A DNA stretch of 64,000 bases from CAVWSM01 sp963757805 (GTDB lineage Bacteria > Actinomycetota > Actinomycetes > Jiangellales > Jiangellaceae). Location: NCBI GenBank assembly GCA_963757805.1, contig CAVWSM010000020.1, positions 186,001 to 250,000 on the forward strand. The letters are read 5' to 3'. Below are positions 49,993 to 57,600 of the stretch, in pieces; the stretch's first letter is position 1, and every line of letters starts with the position of its first letter. A program made the position numbers and the translations under genes. Below the pieces are notes generated by a model, which had not been told where the DNA came from, did no database searches, and saw only the letters and a list, made by a program, of their open reading frames with translations.

Positions 49993-51090
49993 TCATGGCT
50001 CGACCCAGTCGCCGGACTGGGCGAACTGCTCGAGTGCCTTTTCGTACGGCGTCAGGTCCAGTCCCTGGGCGGCCACCCATTCGTCGGACGCGTAGGTGTG
50101 GACGTAGCGTTCGCCGCCATCGCAGATAAGTGTGACCACTGAGCCGCGCTGCCCACGTTGGCGCATCTCTGCGACCAGGTGCAGGGCCCCCCAGACGTTG
50201 GTGCCGGTCGAGCCACCGACGTTGCGGCCGGTCAGCCGCGAGACCCAACGCATCGCCGCAATGCTGGCGGCGTCGGGCACCTGGATCATGCGGTCGATGA
50301 CTGACGGGACGAACGACGGCTCCACGCGCGGACGACCGATGCCCTCGATGCGCGATGGCTTTCCGGTCGCGTCTTCGATATCGCGGCTCCAGGCCGGGTA
50401 GAACGCGGAGTTCTCCGGGTCGACAACCGCTAGCCGAGTCGGATGCCGGCGGTAGCGCAGGTAGCGGCCAATGGTGGCAGACGTGCCGCCGGTGCCGGCA
50501 CCGACCACCACCCACGCGGGCACCGGATGTCGCTCGTGCGCGAGTTGCTCGAAGATCGACTCGGCGATGTTGTTGTTGCCTCGCCAGTCCACCGCCCGTT
50601 CGGCGTAGGTGAACTGGTCCATGTAGTGGCCGCCGAGCTCATCGGCCAGCCGGCTTGCCTCGCCGTAGATCTCCGATGCCTGCTCGACGAAATGGCACCG
50701 CCCGCCGTAAAGCTCGATCAGCGCCACCTTCTCCTCGCTCGTCGACCGCGGCATGACGGCGACGAATGGCAGCCCGAGCAGCCGCGCGAAGTAGGCCTCC
50801 GAGACCGCTGTCGAACCGGACGATGCCTCGACGACGGTGCTGCCTGCGTGAATCCAGCCGCTGGCGAGTGCGTAGAGGAAGAGAGATCGCGCCAGTCGGT
50901 GCTTAAGCGAGCCGGTGGGGTGCACCGACTCGTCCTTGAGGTAGAGGTCGATACCCCACTCAGCGGGCATGGGAAAAACGTGCAGGTGCGTGTCCGCGCT
51001 GCGGTTGGCGTCGGCGTCAACCCGCCGGATCGCCTCATCCATCCACGACCGGTCCTTCGGATGGGACCGGTCGGTCTCCTCGAACGGCAT
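49993..51090 (-). CDS. PLP-dependent L-cysteine desulfhydrase Cds1-like
   Basis: This is a fold-type II PLP enzyme resembling cysteine synthase, 365 residues. HPTGSLKHRLARSLFLYALA carries the Schiff-base K63. VVEASSGSTAVSEAYFARLL is the Asn/Ser-Gly cofactor loop. VVVGAGTGGTSATIGRYLRY is the phosphate-binding glycine loop, and VVTLICDGGERYVHTY is the C-terminal contact. The sequence features (GIDLYLKDESVHPTGSLKHR and a tyrosine-rich end) match actinobacterial Cds1, which releases sulfide and pyruvate from cysteine. Cystathionine beta-synthase-type or cysteine synthase activity are alternatives. Start ATG 51090 is 97 bp from the divergent gene at 51188. Confidence 0.82.
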   Translation of the reverse strand: MPFEETDRSHPKDRSWMDEAIRRVDADANRSADTHLHVFPMPAEWGIDLYLKDESVHPTGSLKHRLARSLFLYALASGWIHAGSTVVEASSGSTAVSEAYFARLLGLPFVAVMPRSTSEEKVALIELYGGRCHFVEQASEIYGEASRLADELGGHYMDQFTYAERAVDWRGNNNIAESIFEQLAHERHPVPAWVVVGAGTGGTSATIGRYLRYRRHPTRLAVVDPENSAFYPAWSRDIEDATGKPSRIEGIGRPRVEPSFVPSVIDRMIQVPDAASIAAMRWVSRLTGRNVGGSTGTNVWGALHLVAEMRQRGQRGSVVTLICDGGERYVHTYASDEWVAAQGLDLTPYEKALEQFAQSGDWVEP

Positions 51091-51187
51091 GGATCGAGGC
51101 TAGTCGTCGGGGCGGACAGAGCCGTTCGGCCGTCCACCTGTGGACAACGCGAGACGTGGTCAGTCGCCGCCGGGGCAGGATCGTCGA

Positions 51188-51613
51188 ATGACAACTCTCA
51201 AGCCTGATCCCGAGCCACCGACGTACGTGCCGGATGATGCCGCGTTGCTGGCCTGGGCCGAGTTCGTGTCCATGCGCGTACGGCCGGTTCGGCGCACTCT
51301 CTGGCTGTCCTGGATCGACGCCGAATTTCGGTTGCTCCCGGTCCTAGTGCCTGTCGACGACATCCCGGATACGCCCGACGCCAAGCTGCTCGACAACCTC
51401 GGCTTTGTCGTGAGATCGGTGATCGACAAGGAAGCGGAGGGTGGCTCGGCGGTCTTCATGCTTGAGCGACCCGGCGGGGAAGCGGTGTGTGACAGTGACA
51501 GACGGTGGAATGCAGGGGTGCGCCGCGCGGCTCTCGACCATGGCGTCACGCTGCGGGGCGGATTCCTGGCCACCGCTGGAGGGGTGCGGCCGCTGACTCT
51601 TGACGACATGTGA
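51188..51613 (+). CDS. conserved hypothetical protein
   Basis: The 141-residue protein is of unknown function. It starts at ATG 51188, after the open but unsupported frame to 51140. It is mainly hydrophilic with mixed secondary structure. The central RRTLWLSWIDAEFRLLPVLV, a likely strand-helix core, and the C-terminal GGFLATAGGVRPLTLDDM stand out. There is no signal peptide and no membrane segment. A single Cys lies in GEAVCDSDRR. It is divergent from the Cds1-like gene across 97 bp. Codon use resembles its neighbours, so it looks like a genuine resident gene. No domain family can be named from the sequence. Confidence 0.65.
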   Translation: MTTLKPDPEPPTYVPDDAALLAWAEFVSMRVRPVRRTLWLSWIDAEFRLLPVLVPVDDIPDTPDAKLLDNLGFVVRSVIDKEAEGGSAVFMLERPGGEAVCDSDRRWNAGVRRAALDHGVTLRGGFLATAGGVRPLTLDDM

Positions 51614-51645
51614 CGGTGTGAGTGGCGGCCGACGGCTTTGCGGCC

Positions 51646-51900
51646 TTAGTCCCCCGGCCGCGGCTCCGCGTCTTCGGCACTCGCGTGCTCGTCGAGCCGC
51701 TGGTTGATCCGCGTCAGGCGATTGGAGAGAGCCGACGAGGCTTCATCGCGCTGTCGGCGCAGCGCGAAGATGCTGATGAAGCCCGAGAGCAGCACCGCAA
51801 CAAGCAACAGCAGCCAGCTGCGGAGGCCGGCCACGAAGAGGAGTCCAGCCGTGCCGACAAGGATCAGCGCGCGCAGCGCGGTGTATCGCAGGAAAGCCAT
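51646..51900 (-). CDS. DUF4229-like small membrane protein
   Basis: The 84-residue protein has two adjacent membrane segments (LRALILVGTAGLLFVAGL and WLLLLVAVLLSGFISIFAL). A basic, charged cytoplasmic tail follows, with a short coiled coil (RRQRDEASSALSNRLTRINQ, then RLDEHASAEDAEPRPGD). Length, topology and tail match DUF4229 proteins of actinobacteria, whose function is unknown. Start ATG 51900. It converges on the hypothetical gene to its left and faces 357 bp of non-coding DNA to its right. Confidence 0.8.
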   Translation of the reverse strand: MAFLRYTALRALILVGTAGLLFVAGLRSWLLLLVAVLLSGFISIFALRRQRDEASSALSNRLTRINQRLDEHASAEDAEPRPGD

Positions 51901-52005
51901 AGCGGTTCGAGGGTAACTGCACGCTCGCTGGTATTCGCCCGCGGGTCGGGTCCACTGGTGCGCCTTATGTATCTACTCGAGCTCCGGAGCGTTGCCGGGT
52001 ATTTG

Positions 52006-52120
52006 CCAGGGTTCTGTCGGGCCCTGCGGGTAGACCCGTGGCTATGAGGTGTTCGGCCGACGTGTGTTGCGGTGCCGCCGGGGTTGTGTCTGGCCCTGCG
52101 AGTAGATCGGTAGCTATGGA
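52006..52120. repeat. two degenerate direct repeats upstream of the HNH gene
   Basis: Copies at 52006-52048 and 52078-52120 share the core GGCCCTGCG/A-GTAGA and TGGCTATG/TAGCTATG, with about three quarters identity over 43 bp, offset by 72 bp. They lie in the 357-bp gap (51901-52257) between DUF4229 and the HNH gene. That gap holds no coding frame of note, and contains the LexA box at 52229-52244. Confidence 0.55.
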
Positions 52121-52228
52121 AGCGCGTGGCTGCCGAGTCGTTGTGCCCGATGCGTGCGTCGTGCTGGGGCGTGTGCGTGCCCGGAAAGCCGTGTCACGCA
52201 CGGATTTCCGTCCACAGATGCTTGCCAC

Positions 52229-52244
52229 TCGAACGGGTGTTCGA
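52229..52244. promoter_or_regulatory. LexA (SOS) box
   Basis: TCGAACGGGTGTTCGA is a perfect match to the actinobacterial/Gram-positive SOS box, with inverted arms TCGAAC and GTTCGA around 4 bp. It lies 14 bp before ATG 52258, overlapping the likely promoter of the HNH gene. SOS boxes have been described upstream of several 13E12-family genes in Mycobacterium tuberculosis. Confidence 0.85.
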
Positions 52245-52257
52245 TAGAATGGGTGGC

Positions 52258-53988
52258 ATGGACCCGGACCGGCTCGACCAGCTCACCCAGGAGGAGCTGG
52301 ACGCCTGGGCCGAGCAGTGCTGGCAGCTCGAGCAGATACACGACGACCGGTTCGACGGGTTCGATGACGACGGTTTGTTGGAGGCGGAGCTCGCTGCGCT
52401 GGCTGCCGAGGCCGGCGGTGAGCGGGCCATGCTGCTCGGGGAGCTCGCCGACACCGAGCAGTGGCAGCGGATGCTGCAGGCCCGCCAGCAGCAGATGTTG
52501 GCGACGCTGTCGCGGCTGTCGCCGTTCCCGGACGGCGACCTGCCGGCGGGCGCGGAAGCGCTCGACGATGACCGGCACGCCATCGCAGCCGCCGCCCTGG
52601 AGACCTCGGTGCTGCTGGGCATCGCCCCAAGCACGGCGAAGGGCCGACTGTTCGCGGCGCGGGAGCTGGTCGAGCAGCACCCCGACCTGCACGCCGCGCT
52701 CGCCGGCGGGCTGCTCGACGGGTGGCGGGCCAAGCTCATCCTCGACGCGCTGCGCCCACTCCCCGACGAGACCGCCGGCGAGGTGGAGGCGCAGATCCTG
52801 GCTGAAGCGGCCGGACTGACCGCCGGGAAGCTGCTCGACCGGCTGCGCCGGTTGGTGATCACCGCCGACCCGCGGGACGCGGCGGCCCGGCACGCCCAGG
52901 CGCGGGCGCGGCGGCGGGTCACCACCCGGCGCGCCGATGACGGCATGGGGCAGCTGTTCGGCGAGCTGCCCGCCGAGGACCTCGCGGTCGTCGATGAGAT
53001 CCTGGACCGGGTCGCCGACGCGTTGCGCGACGCCGACCCCGACGACGGCAGGACCATGGCGCAACGCCGCGCCGACGCCCTCGCGCGGATCTGCGACGAC
53101 GTGGCCCGCACCGGGCACACCGGCGGCTGCCAACCCGGCTGCGGCCACCCGACACCCACCGACGACGCCGAGCAGCACGACGACACCACCGGTCACGCCG
53201 ACGAGCCCGTTCCTCGTGACGGCGACCGCGACAGCGTCAGTGACGACAGCGACGAGGTTGTCGCCGACGAGCCCGCCGAGCACGAGGACAACGCCGGCCC
53301 GGACGACGCGGGTGCGGACAGCTTCTCTCGTCGCGATGAGGACCCGGACGGCTGCCCCGATGAGCCGCCGGTGCTACTGCGGGTGCGGGACCGCGTGGGC
53401 CGTCCGCACATCCAGGTCACCGTCTCGTGGACCACGCTCGCCGGGTTGGATGACCTGCCCGCGATGCTGGCCGGCTACGGGCCGATCACCGCCGAGCAGG
53501 CCCGCGCACTGGCCGCCGACGGGGTGTGGCGACGCCTGCTCACCGACCCCGCCTCCGGGGTGCTCTTGGACTACGGCCGCGACGTACGCCGGCCACCGCA
53601 GGCACTGCAAGATCACGTGCGCGGGCGGGACGTCACCTCCACGTTCCCCACCGACAACACCCCTGCGCATCGGGCCGAGATCGACCACCACCTGGCGTGG
53701 GAGGACGGCGGCACCACCAGCGCGGACAATTGTGGGCCGCTATCTGGGTGGATCAACCGGGCCAAGACCTGGTACGGCTGGTCCGCGCTGCGCCTCGACG
53801 ACGGCACGCTGCGCTGGACCTCCCCCACCGGCATCGTCACCGACCGGCCGGCCACCCAGATCGGCCCCACCGACGAGGAGCAACGCGAGGCCGCCGCCCG
53901 CAAACAGCACTACCTCGACCGGCTCCGACAACAGCCCACCACGCCCGAACCCGACCCACCACCAGATCCCGACCCACCTCCCTTCTGA
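52258..53988 (+). CDS. DUF222 and HNH endonuclease domain protein (13E12 repeat family)
   Basis: The 576-residue protein has an N-terminal DUF222 helical domain (residues about 45-270, LLGIAPSTAKGRLFAARELV and WRAKLILDALRPLPDE). An acidic, low-complexity linker follows (about 300-375, DSVSDDSDEVVADEPAEHED). A C-terminal HNH nuclease module has AEIDHHLAWEDGGTTSADNC with its central His pair, and the closing Asn motif NCGPLSGWINRAKT. The end is Pro/Asp-rich. Such genes are multi-copy in actinobacteria and can resemble mobile elements, but no intein or transposase is here. ATG 52258 (MDPDRLDQL) is preferred; ATG 52249 is 3 codons earlier. The LexA box directly upstream implies DNA-damage induction. 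Confidence 0.9.
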   Translation: MDPDRLDQLTQEELDAWAEQCWQLEQIHDDRFDGFDDDGLLEAELAALAAEAGGERAMLLGELADTEQWQRMLQARQQQMLATLSRLSPFPDGDLPAGAEALDDDRHAIAAAALETSVLLGIAPSTAKGRLFAARELVEQHPDLHAALAGGLLDGWRAKLILDALRPLPDETAGEVEAQILAEAAGLTAGKLLDRLRRLVITADPRDAAARHAQARARRRVTTRRADDGMGQLFGELPAEDLAVVDEILDRVADALRDADPDDGRTMAQRRADALARICDDVARTGHTGGCQPGCGHPTPTDDAEQHDDTTGHADEPVPRDGDRDSVSDDSDEVVADEPAEHEDNAGPDDAGADSFSRRDEDPDGCPDEPPVLLRVRDRVGRPHIQVTVSWTTLAGLDDLPAMLAGYGPITAEQARALAADGVWRRLLTDPASGVLLDYGRDVRRPPQALQDHVRGRDVTSTFPTDNTPAHRAEIDHHLAWEDGGTTSADNCGPLSGWINRAKTWYGWSALRLDDGTLRWTSPTGIVTDRPATQIGPTDEEQREAAARKQHYLDRLRQQPTTPEPDPPPDPDPPPF

Positions 53989-54077
53989 TAGGCACAGCGT
54001 CATCTCCAGCGACCATCAGGCCTACGCAAAAATGCCTGGACGCCGGGATCGGTGTGGGTGGAAGAATCCCCAGGACT

Positions 54078-54947
54078 GTGGGACAAGCCGACGTCGGCGA
54101 CGTGGCCCGAGGCAGTGAGAGCTACGTCGAGCAGCAGCCAGCCCTTCCACTCAGGGGTCTGGTCCGCTCGGTGTGGGTGCAGCAAGTTGCCGCGGACTCC
54201 GAGCCTTACCTGCAAAAGAACATTCCGACCGGTGGCATCGAGTTCCGCTGCGTGGTCGGCTCGGACCCGGTGCTGGTCGGCCCAATGACTGGGCACCAGG
54301 TTGACCTTCTAGCGCCACGGACTACCGTCGTCGGGCTCCGCTTCCATCCAGGAGCGGCTTCATCCCTGCTGGGCCTCCCCGCGTCAGAGTTGGTCGACCT
54401 CGTGGTGCAGCTGAGCGACCTGTGGGGCGCCTCGACGGGGATGCTGGCGGAGCACATCAACGGCGCTGGGACTCCGGACATGGCACTGGCAGCGCTGCAA
54501 CGCCACATCGCTCAACGGCTCACCAAGGCTCCGCGCGCGGATGCAGTGATCTCAGAGGCGGTGCGGCGCCTCATGCCCTGGCAGAGCACAGCGATCGGTG
54601 AAGTTGCGTCCGCCCTGTCGCTCTCGGAAAGTCAGCTGCGTCGGCGTTGCCTCGCGACAGTTGGCCTAGCACCCAAGACGCTGCACCGCACGCTGCGCTT
54701 CCAGGGCTTCCTGGCGCTCGCTCAGCGACGGATCAGCCATGGCGGGGCGCCTACGGACGCGACGCTGACCGAGCTCGCCGCCGAGGCGGGCTTCGCGGAC
54801 GAGCCTCACCTGAGCCGCGAGTGCCGTCGGCTGACCGGGGTGTCACCACGGGTGTTCCTCGGAGAAACCCTGCACCGATGCGCGGACGGACACGACCACG
54901 CGGCGTCGTACATGCCACTGCTCCGTGCCCTGCCACGGGCCGCCTGA
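54078..54947 (+). CDS. AraC family regulator with DUF6597-like N-terminal domain
   Basis: The 289-residue regulator has an N-terminal ligand-type domain similar to DUF6597 (LRGLVRSVWVQQVAADSEPY, IEFRCVVGSDPVLVGPMTGH and TTVVGLRFHPGAASSLLGLP). The C-terminal AraC double helix-turn-helix has SALSLSESQLRRRCLATVGL, then FADEPHLSRECRRLTGVSPR and VFLGETL. Two GTG starts fit, 54078 and 54102. The longer is used because the 89-bp gap to the HNH stop allows it. The next gene, a PNPOx-like protein in the same direction 180 bp later, is a plausible target. The effector is unknown. Confidence 0.83.
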   Translation: MGQADVGDVARGSESYVEQQPALPLRGLVRSVWVQQVAADSEPYLQKNIPTGGIEFRCVVGSDPVLVGPMTGHQVDLLAPRTTVVGLRFHPGAASSLLGLPASELVDLVVQLSDLWGASTGMLAEHINGAGTPDMALAALQRHIAQRLTKAPRADAVISEAVRRLMPWQSTAIGEVASALSLSESQLRRRCLATVGLAPKTLHRTLRFQGFLALAQRRISHGGAPTDATLTELAAEAGFADEPHLSRECRRLTGVSPRVFLGETLHRCADGHDHAASYMPLLRALPRAA

Positions 54948-55127
54948 CCGCGCCAATGAGTACGCAACCATGCGCGTTCTGTTCATGCCCGGTGCCAAGA
55001 ACGCGTCCTAGCGTGAGGCGCATGCCGTACTTACGGTCGCACCCGTGGGCGAAGGCGGGTCTGCGCGCTCGAAATCAGCCCCCTGCTCGGTTAGCGCACG
55101 CATGGTGACTAGTCAGTCGAAGGACTC

Positions 55128-55676
55128 ATGATGACCGCAGCCAACAACAACAAGGACCTTGCCCAGCTGCCACAGGGCGACCTGCGTCTCCTGCAGACGG
55201 AGGCGGCTCAGCGACTCCTCCAATCCGCGATACCCGCGCGGTTCGCATTCGTGTGGTCCGATGGCACACCGCGAGTCGTACCGACGTGGTTCCACTGGGA
55301 CGGCACTGAGATCGTCTCCGCCACTTACGCGGCTGGGCCCGCGATCGGCATCCGGCATGCCGCGCAGCGCATCGAGGTGCTCCGTGCCAACCCGCACGTG
55401 GCATTGGTCATCGACACTGAGGCCTCCCCGCCCGAGTCGTTGACCATTCGCGGCATCGCCACGGTGGATGAGGTAGATGGCGTCGCTCCCGAGTACCTGC
55501 TGGCGGCAAAGCGCTACCTGGGAGACGAGGGCGCAGAGGCACTTGCCGCTCAGCTAGACCAACCAGGCACGAAGCAGGTACGAATTGCCGTCCGGCCAAC
55601 CTGGGTCGGGCTCATCGACTTCCAATCCCGCCTGCCCAGCGCTCAGGGTGGCATTCAGCCCGCGCCGTCCACCTAA
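55128..55676 (+). CDS. pyridoxamine 5'-phosphate oxidase family (split-barrel flavin-binding) protein
   Basis: The 182-residue protein has the FMN/F420 split-barrel pattern: FAFVWSDGTPRVVPTWFHWD, then EIVSATYAAGPAIGIRHAAQ and NPHVALVIDTEASPPESLTI, followed by RGIATVDE. The C-terminal helix (YLGDEGAEALAAQLDQPGTK) is typical of F420-dependent or heme-utilisation relatives in actinobacteria. PLP synthesis itself is unlikely. ATG 55128 lies downstream of GAAGGACTC. The 180 bp between it and the AraC gene hold no other feature. The function is inferred only at the fold level. Confidence 0.85.
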   Translation: MMTAANNNKDLAQLPQGDLRLLQTEAAQRLLQSAIPARFAFVWSDGTPRVVPTWFHWDGTEIVSATYAAGPAIGIRHAAQRIEVLRANPHVALVIDTEASPPESLTIRGIATVDEVDGVAPEYLLAAKRYLGDEGAEALAAQLDQPGTKQVRIAVRPTWVGLIDFQSRLPSAQGGIQPAPST

Positions 55677-55764
55677 GCAGGCAACCAATACCAGCAGGCT
55701 GCCGGCGCGTCCTAGTCTCATCGCTAGATGACCGCGTTCGGACGTCGGCACATGCCCCCAACTC

Positions 55765-56724
55765 TCAGCTGGTGAGGACGCTCGCAAGAAGCGCCGGGTC
55801 GACGTTTCCGCCCGAGACAACTGCGACCGTCCGGCCCGATGGCAGCTGATCGGCGTGGAACAGGTACGCCGCGGAGGTCACGGCGCCACTCGGTTCAGAG
55901 ACGAGTCGCGACCGCCGCGCCAGCACGGTCATCCCCTGCCGGATCTCGTCCTCGCTGACAGTGATGATGTCGTCGACGTACTTCTGGATGTGCGCCCAGT
56001 TGAGCACGCCGAGAGCCGTCGTACGCAGCCCGTCGGCGATGGTGCGGTAGGTCTGCTCGGGAGTCCGCACCACCCGCTCCCCGCGCCGCAGACTCTCTGA
56101 GGCCTTGCCCACCAGCTCCGGCTCGACACCGATCACCCGTGCCGAGGGGACGAGCGACTTCACCGCGGTCGCAATGCCGGAGATGAGCCCCCCGCCACTC
56201 ACCGGCACGAGCACAACATCGACATCGGGAAGGTCGGCCGCGATCTCCAGCCCAGCTGTCCCCTGCCCGGCGATGACCCACGGGTCGTCGTACGGCGCAA
56301 CAAGCGTCAGACCCCGCTCGTCGGCAATCTCGAAAGCCTTGGTGTCGCGCTCTGCAGGGGTCACCACCACGATTTCGGCACCCAACGCCCTCGTCGCCGA
56401 CATCTTGACCTCGGGTGTGGTGTCTGGCATCACGATCACCGCTGGTACGCCATACGCGCGCGCTGCCCACGCCACCGCCTGCGCGTGGTTACCACTGGAG
56501 TGCGCCACGACCCCCCGCGCCCGGGCCTCCGGGTCGAGCGCGCTCAGTGCACTGAAAGCGCCCCGCATCTTGAACGCGCCCGTCGGTTGCAGGCTCTCCG
56601 CCTTGAGCCAGAGGGGTCGCTTGTCCTCGGCCCACGGTGCGGGGAGCAGGGGCGTACGGACGACACTGCCGGCAATCCGGTCGGCCGCGGCTTGGATGTC
56701 GGCAAGGGTGACCAGGTCCGTCAC
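55765..56724 (-). CDS. threonine/serine dehydratase (threonine ammonia-lyase family, no ACT domain)
   Basis: This fold-type II PLP enzyme converts threonine or serine to 2-oxo acids and ammonia. In 319 residues it has LKAESLQPTGAFKMRGAFSA with Schiff-base K52, VVAHSSGNHAQAVAWAARAY as the cofactor loop, and VLVPVSGGGLISGIATAVKS as the phosphate loop. VVSGGNVDPALLASVL closes the domain. It is shorter than biosynthetic IlvA because the regulatory domain is absent, so a catabolic enzyme or serine racemase-type activity is likely. Start GTG 56724 overlaps the stop of the upstream lrp gene, suggesting that this regulator controls it. Confidence 0.9.
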   Translation of the reverse strand: MTDLVTLADIQAAADRIAGSVVRTPLLPAPWAEDKRPLWLKAESLQPTGAFKMRGAFSALSALDPEARARGVVAHSSGNHAQAVAWAARAYGVPAVIVMPDTTPEVKMSATRALGAEIVVVTPAERDTKAFEIADERGLTLVAPYDDPWVIAGQGTAGLEIAADLPDVDVVLVPVSGGGLISGIATAVKSLVPSARVIGVEPELVGKASESLRRGERVVRTPEQTYRTIADGLRTTALGVLNWAHIQKYVDDIITVSEDEIRQGMTVLARRSRLVSEPSGAVTSAAYLFHADQLPSGRTVAVVSGGNVDPALLASVLTS

Positions 56725-57182
56725 GATTTCTCGGCCTCCACGATCCGGCTCTCCCAGGTTGTCGATAGGACAACGCTAGTGCGGGTGCGGGCGACTCCCG
56801 GGGTGCGCGAGAGCTCTCCGATGAGGTGCTCGAGGCCGGCCATGTCAGCGACGCGAACCTTGAGCATGAAGGCTTCTTCGCCGGCGATGAACCAGCAGTC
56901 CTCGATCGCTTCGACGTCCCGCAGCCGCTGGCCAACGTCGTCGTAGACGACACCCTCAGAAGGCAGGATCCCTACGAGCGCGGTGATTCCGAGGCCGACC
57001 GCCTCCGGTGACACGCTCGCGTGATAGCCGGTGATGATGCCGCGCTCCTCAAGCCGGCGTACGCGTTCCTGCACGCTCGGCCCGGACATCCCCACGAGAC
57101 GGGCGAGCTCCGCGTAGGTGGCCCGCCCGTTCTCTCGCAACGCGCGGACAAGTTGCTGGTCGACGGCATCCACGGCAGCCAT
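56721..57182 (-). CDS. Lrp/AsnC family transcriptional regulator
   Basis: The 153-residue regulator has an N-terminal helix-turn-helix (DAVDQQLVRALRENGRATYA, then ELARLVGMSGPSVQERVRRL). A RAM ligand domain follows (GYHASVSPEAVGLGITALVG, IEDCWFIAGEEAFMLKVRVA and LIGELSRTPGVARTRTSVVL). ATG 57182 (MAAVDAVDQQL) is chosen as the family start; the frame stays open for 55 more codons without similarity. It overlaps the dehydratase start by 4 bp, so the two are cotranscribed and it is the likely amino-acid-responsive controller of that gene. Confidence 0.9.
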   Translation of the reverse strand: MAAVDAVDQQLVRALRENGRATYAELARLVGMSGPSVQERVRRLEERGIITGYHASVSPEAVGLGITALVGILPSEGVVYDDVGQRLRDVEAIEDCWFIAGEEAFMLKVRVADMAGLEHLIGELSRTPGVARTRTSVVLSTTWESRIVEAEKS

Positions 57183-57253
57183 CTTGACGTATGCCGGGAC
57201 GCAGTCATCGAGAGCCTGCTGCACTGTGCGCCCGGGAGACCTAGTCTGTAGGG

Positions 57254-57586
57254 GTGCTACGCGCCCTTCCGTTGATCGTTGCGCTCGTCCTCGCCGTCTA
57301 CTGCGTGGTCGACGTCCTCCAGACCGAGGCCCGACTGCTGCGGCCACTCGGCCGTCTGGGTTGGCTGGCGGTCGTGCTCCTGGTGCCCATCGTCGGTCCG
57401 CTGGTGTGGATCTTGACGGCGCGCATGCGGGCGCCGTCGGCGGCCACTCCCGCGCCTCGGATGGTTGCTCCCGAAGACGACCCGGAGTTCATGCGGAAGA
57501 TGCGAGAGGAGCGCGCCAAGCGCATGCGGGAGCAGCGATCCCGGGACCAGGACGGCTCCGACGGGGACGGCCCGCCGCCCGCCTGA
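57254..57586 (+). CDS. PLDc N-terminal domain membrane protein
   Basis: The 110-residue protein carries the PLDc_N module, two membrane helices (LPLIVALVLAVYCVVDVLQT and LGWLAVVLLVPIVGPLVWIL) joined by a short loop. A cytoplasmic tail rich in Arg, Met, Glu and Asp follows. The PIVGPLVWI turn is typical of the domain, which occurs alone in many small actinobacterial proteins of unknown function. GTG 57254 starts it, divergent from lrp across 71 bp. It converges with ccsB, whose stop is 15 bp away. Confidence 0.85.
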   Translation: MLRALPLIVALVLAVYCVVDVLQTEARLLRPLGRLGWLAVVLLVPIVGPLVWILTARMRAPSAATPAPRMVAPEDDPEFMRKMREERAKRMREQRSRDQDGSDGDGPPPA

Positions 57587-57600
57587 AGCGGTCAGGAAGC

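Noticed and set aside
51132..51145. Palindrome GTCCACCTGTGGAC between the Cds1-like gene and the hypothetical gene
   Set aside because: Short 6-bp arms of a common GC-rich type; no regulator or repeated copy supports it.
52006..52120. CRISPR-like array
   Set aside because: Only two degenerate copies with a single spacer of about 29 bp and no cas gene.
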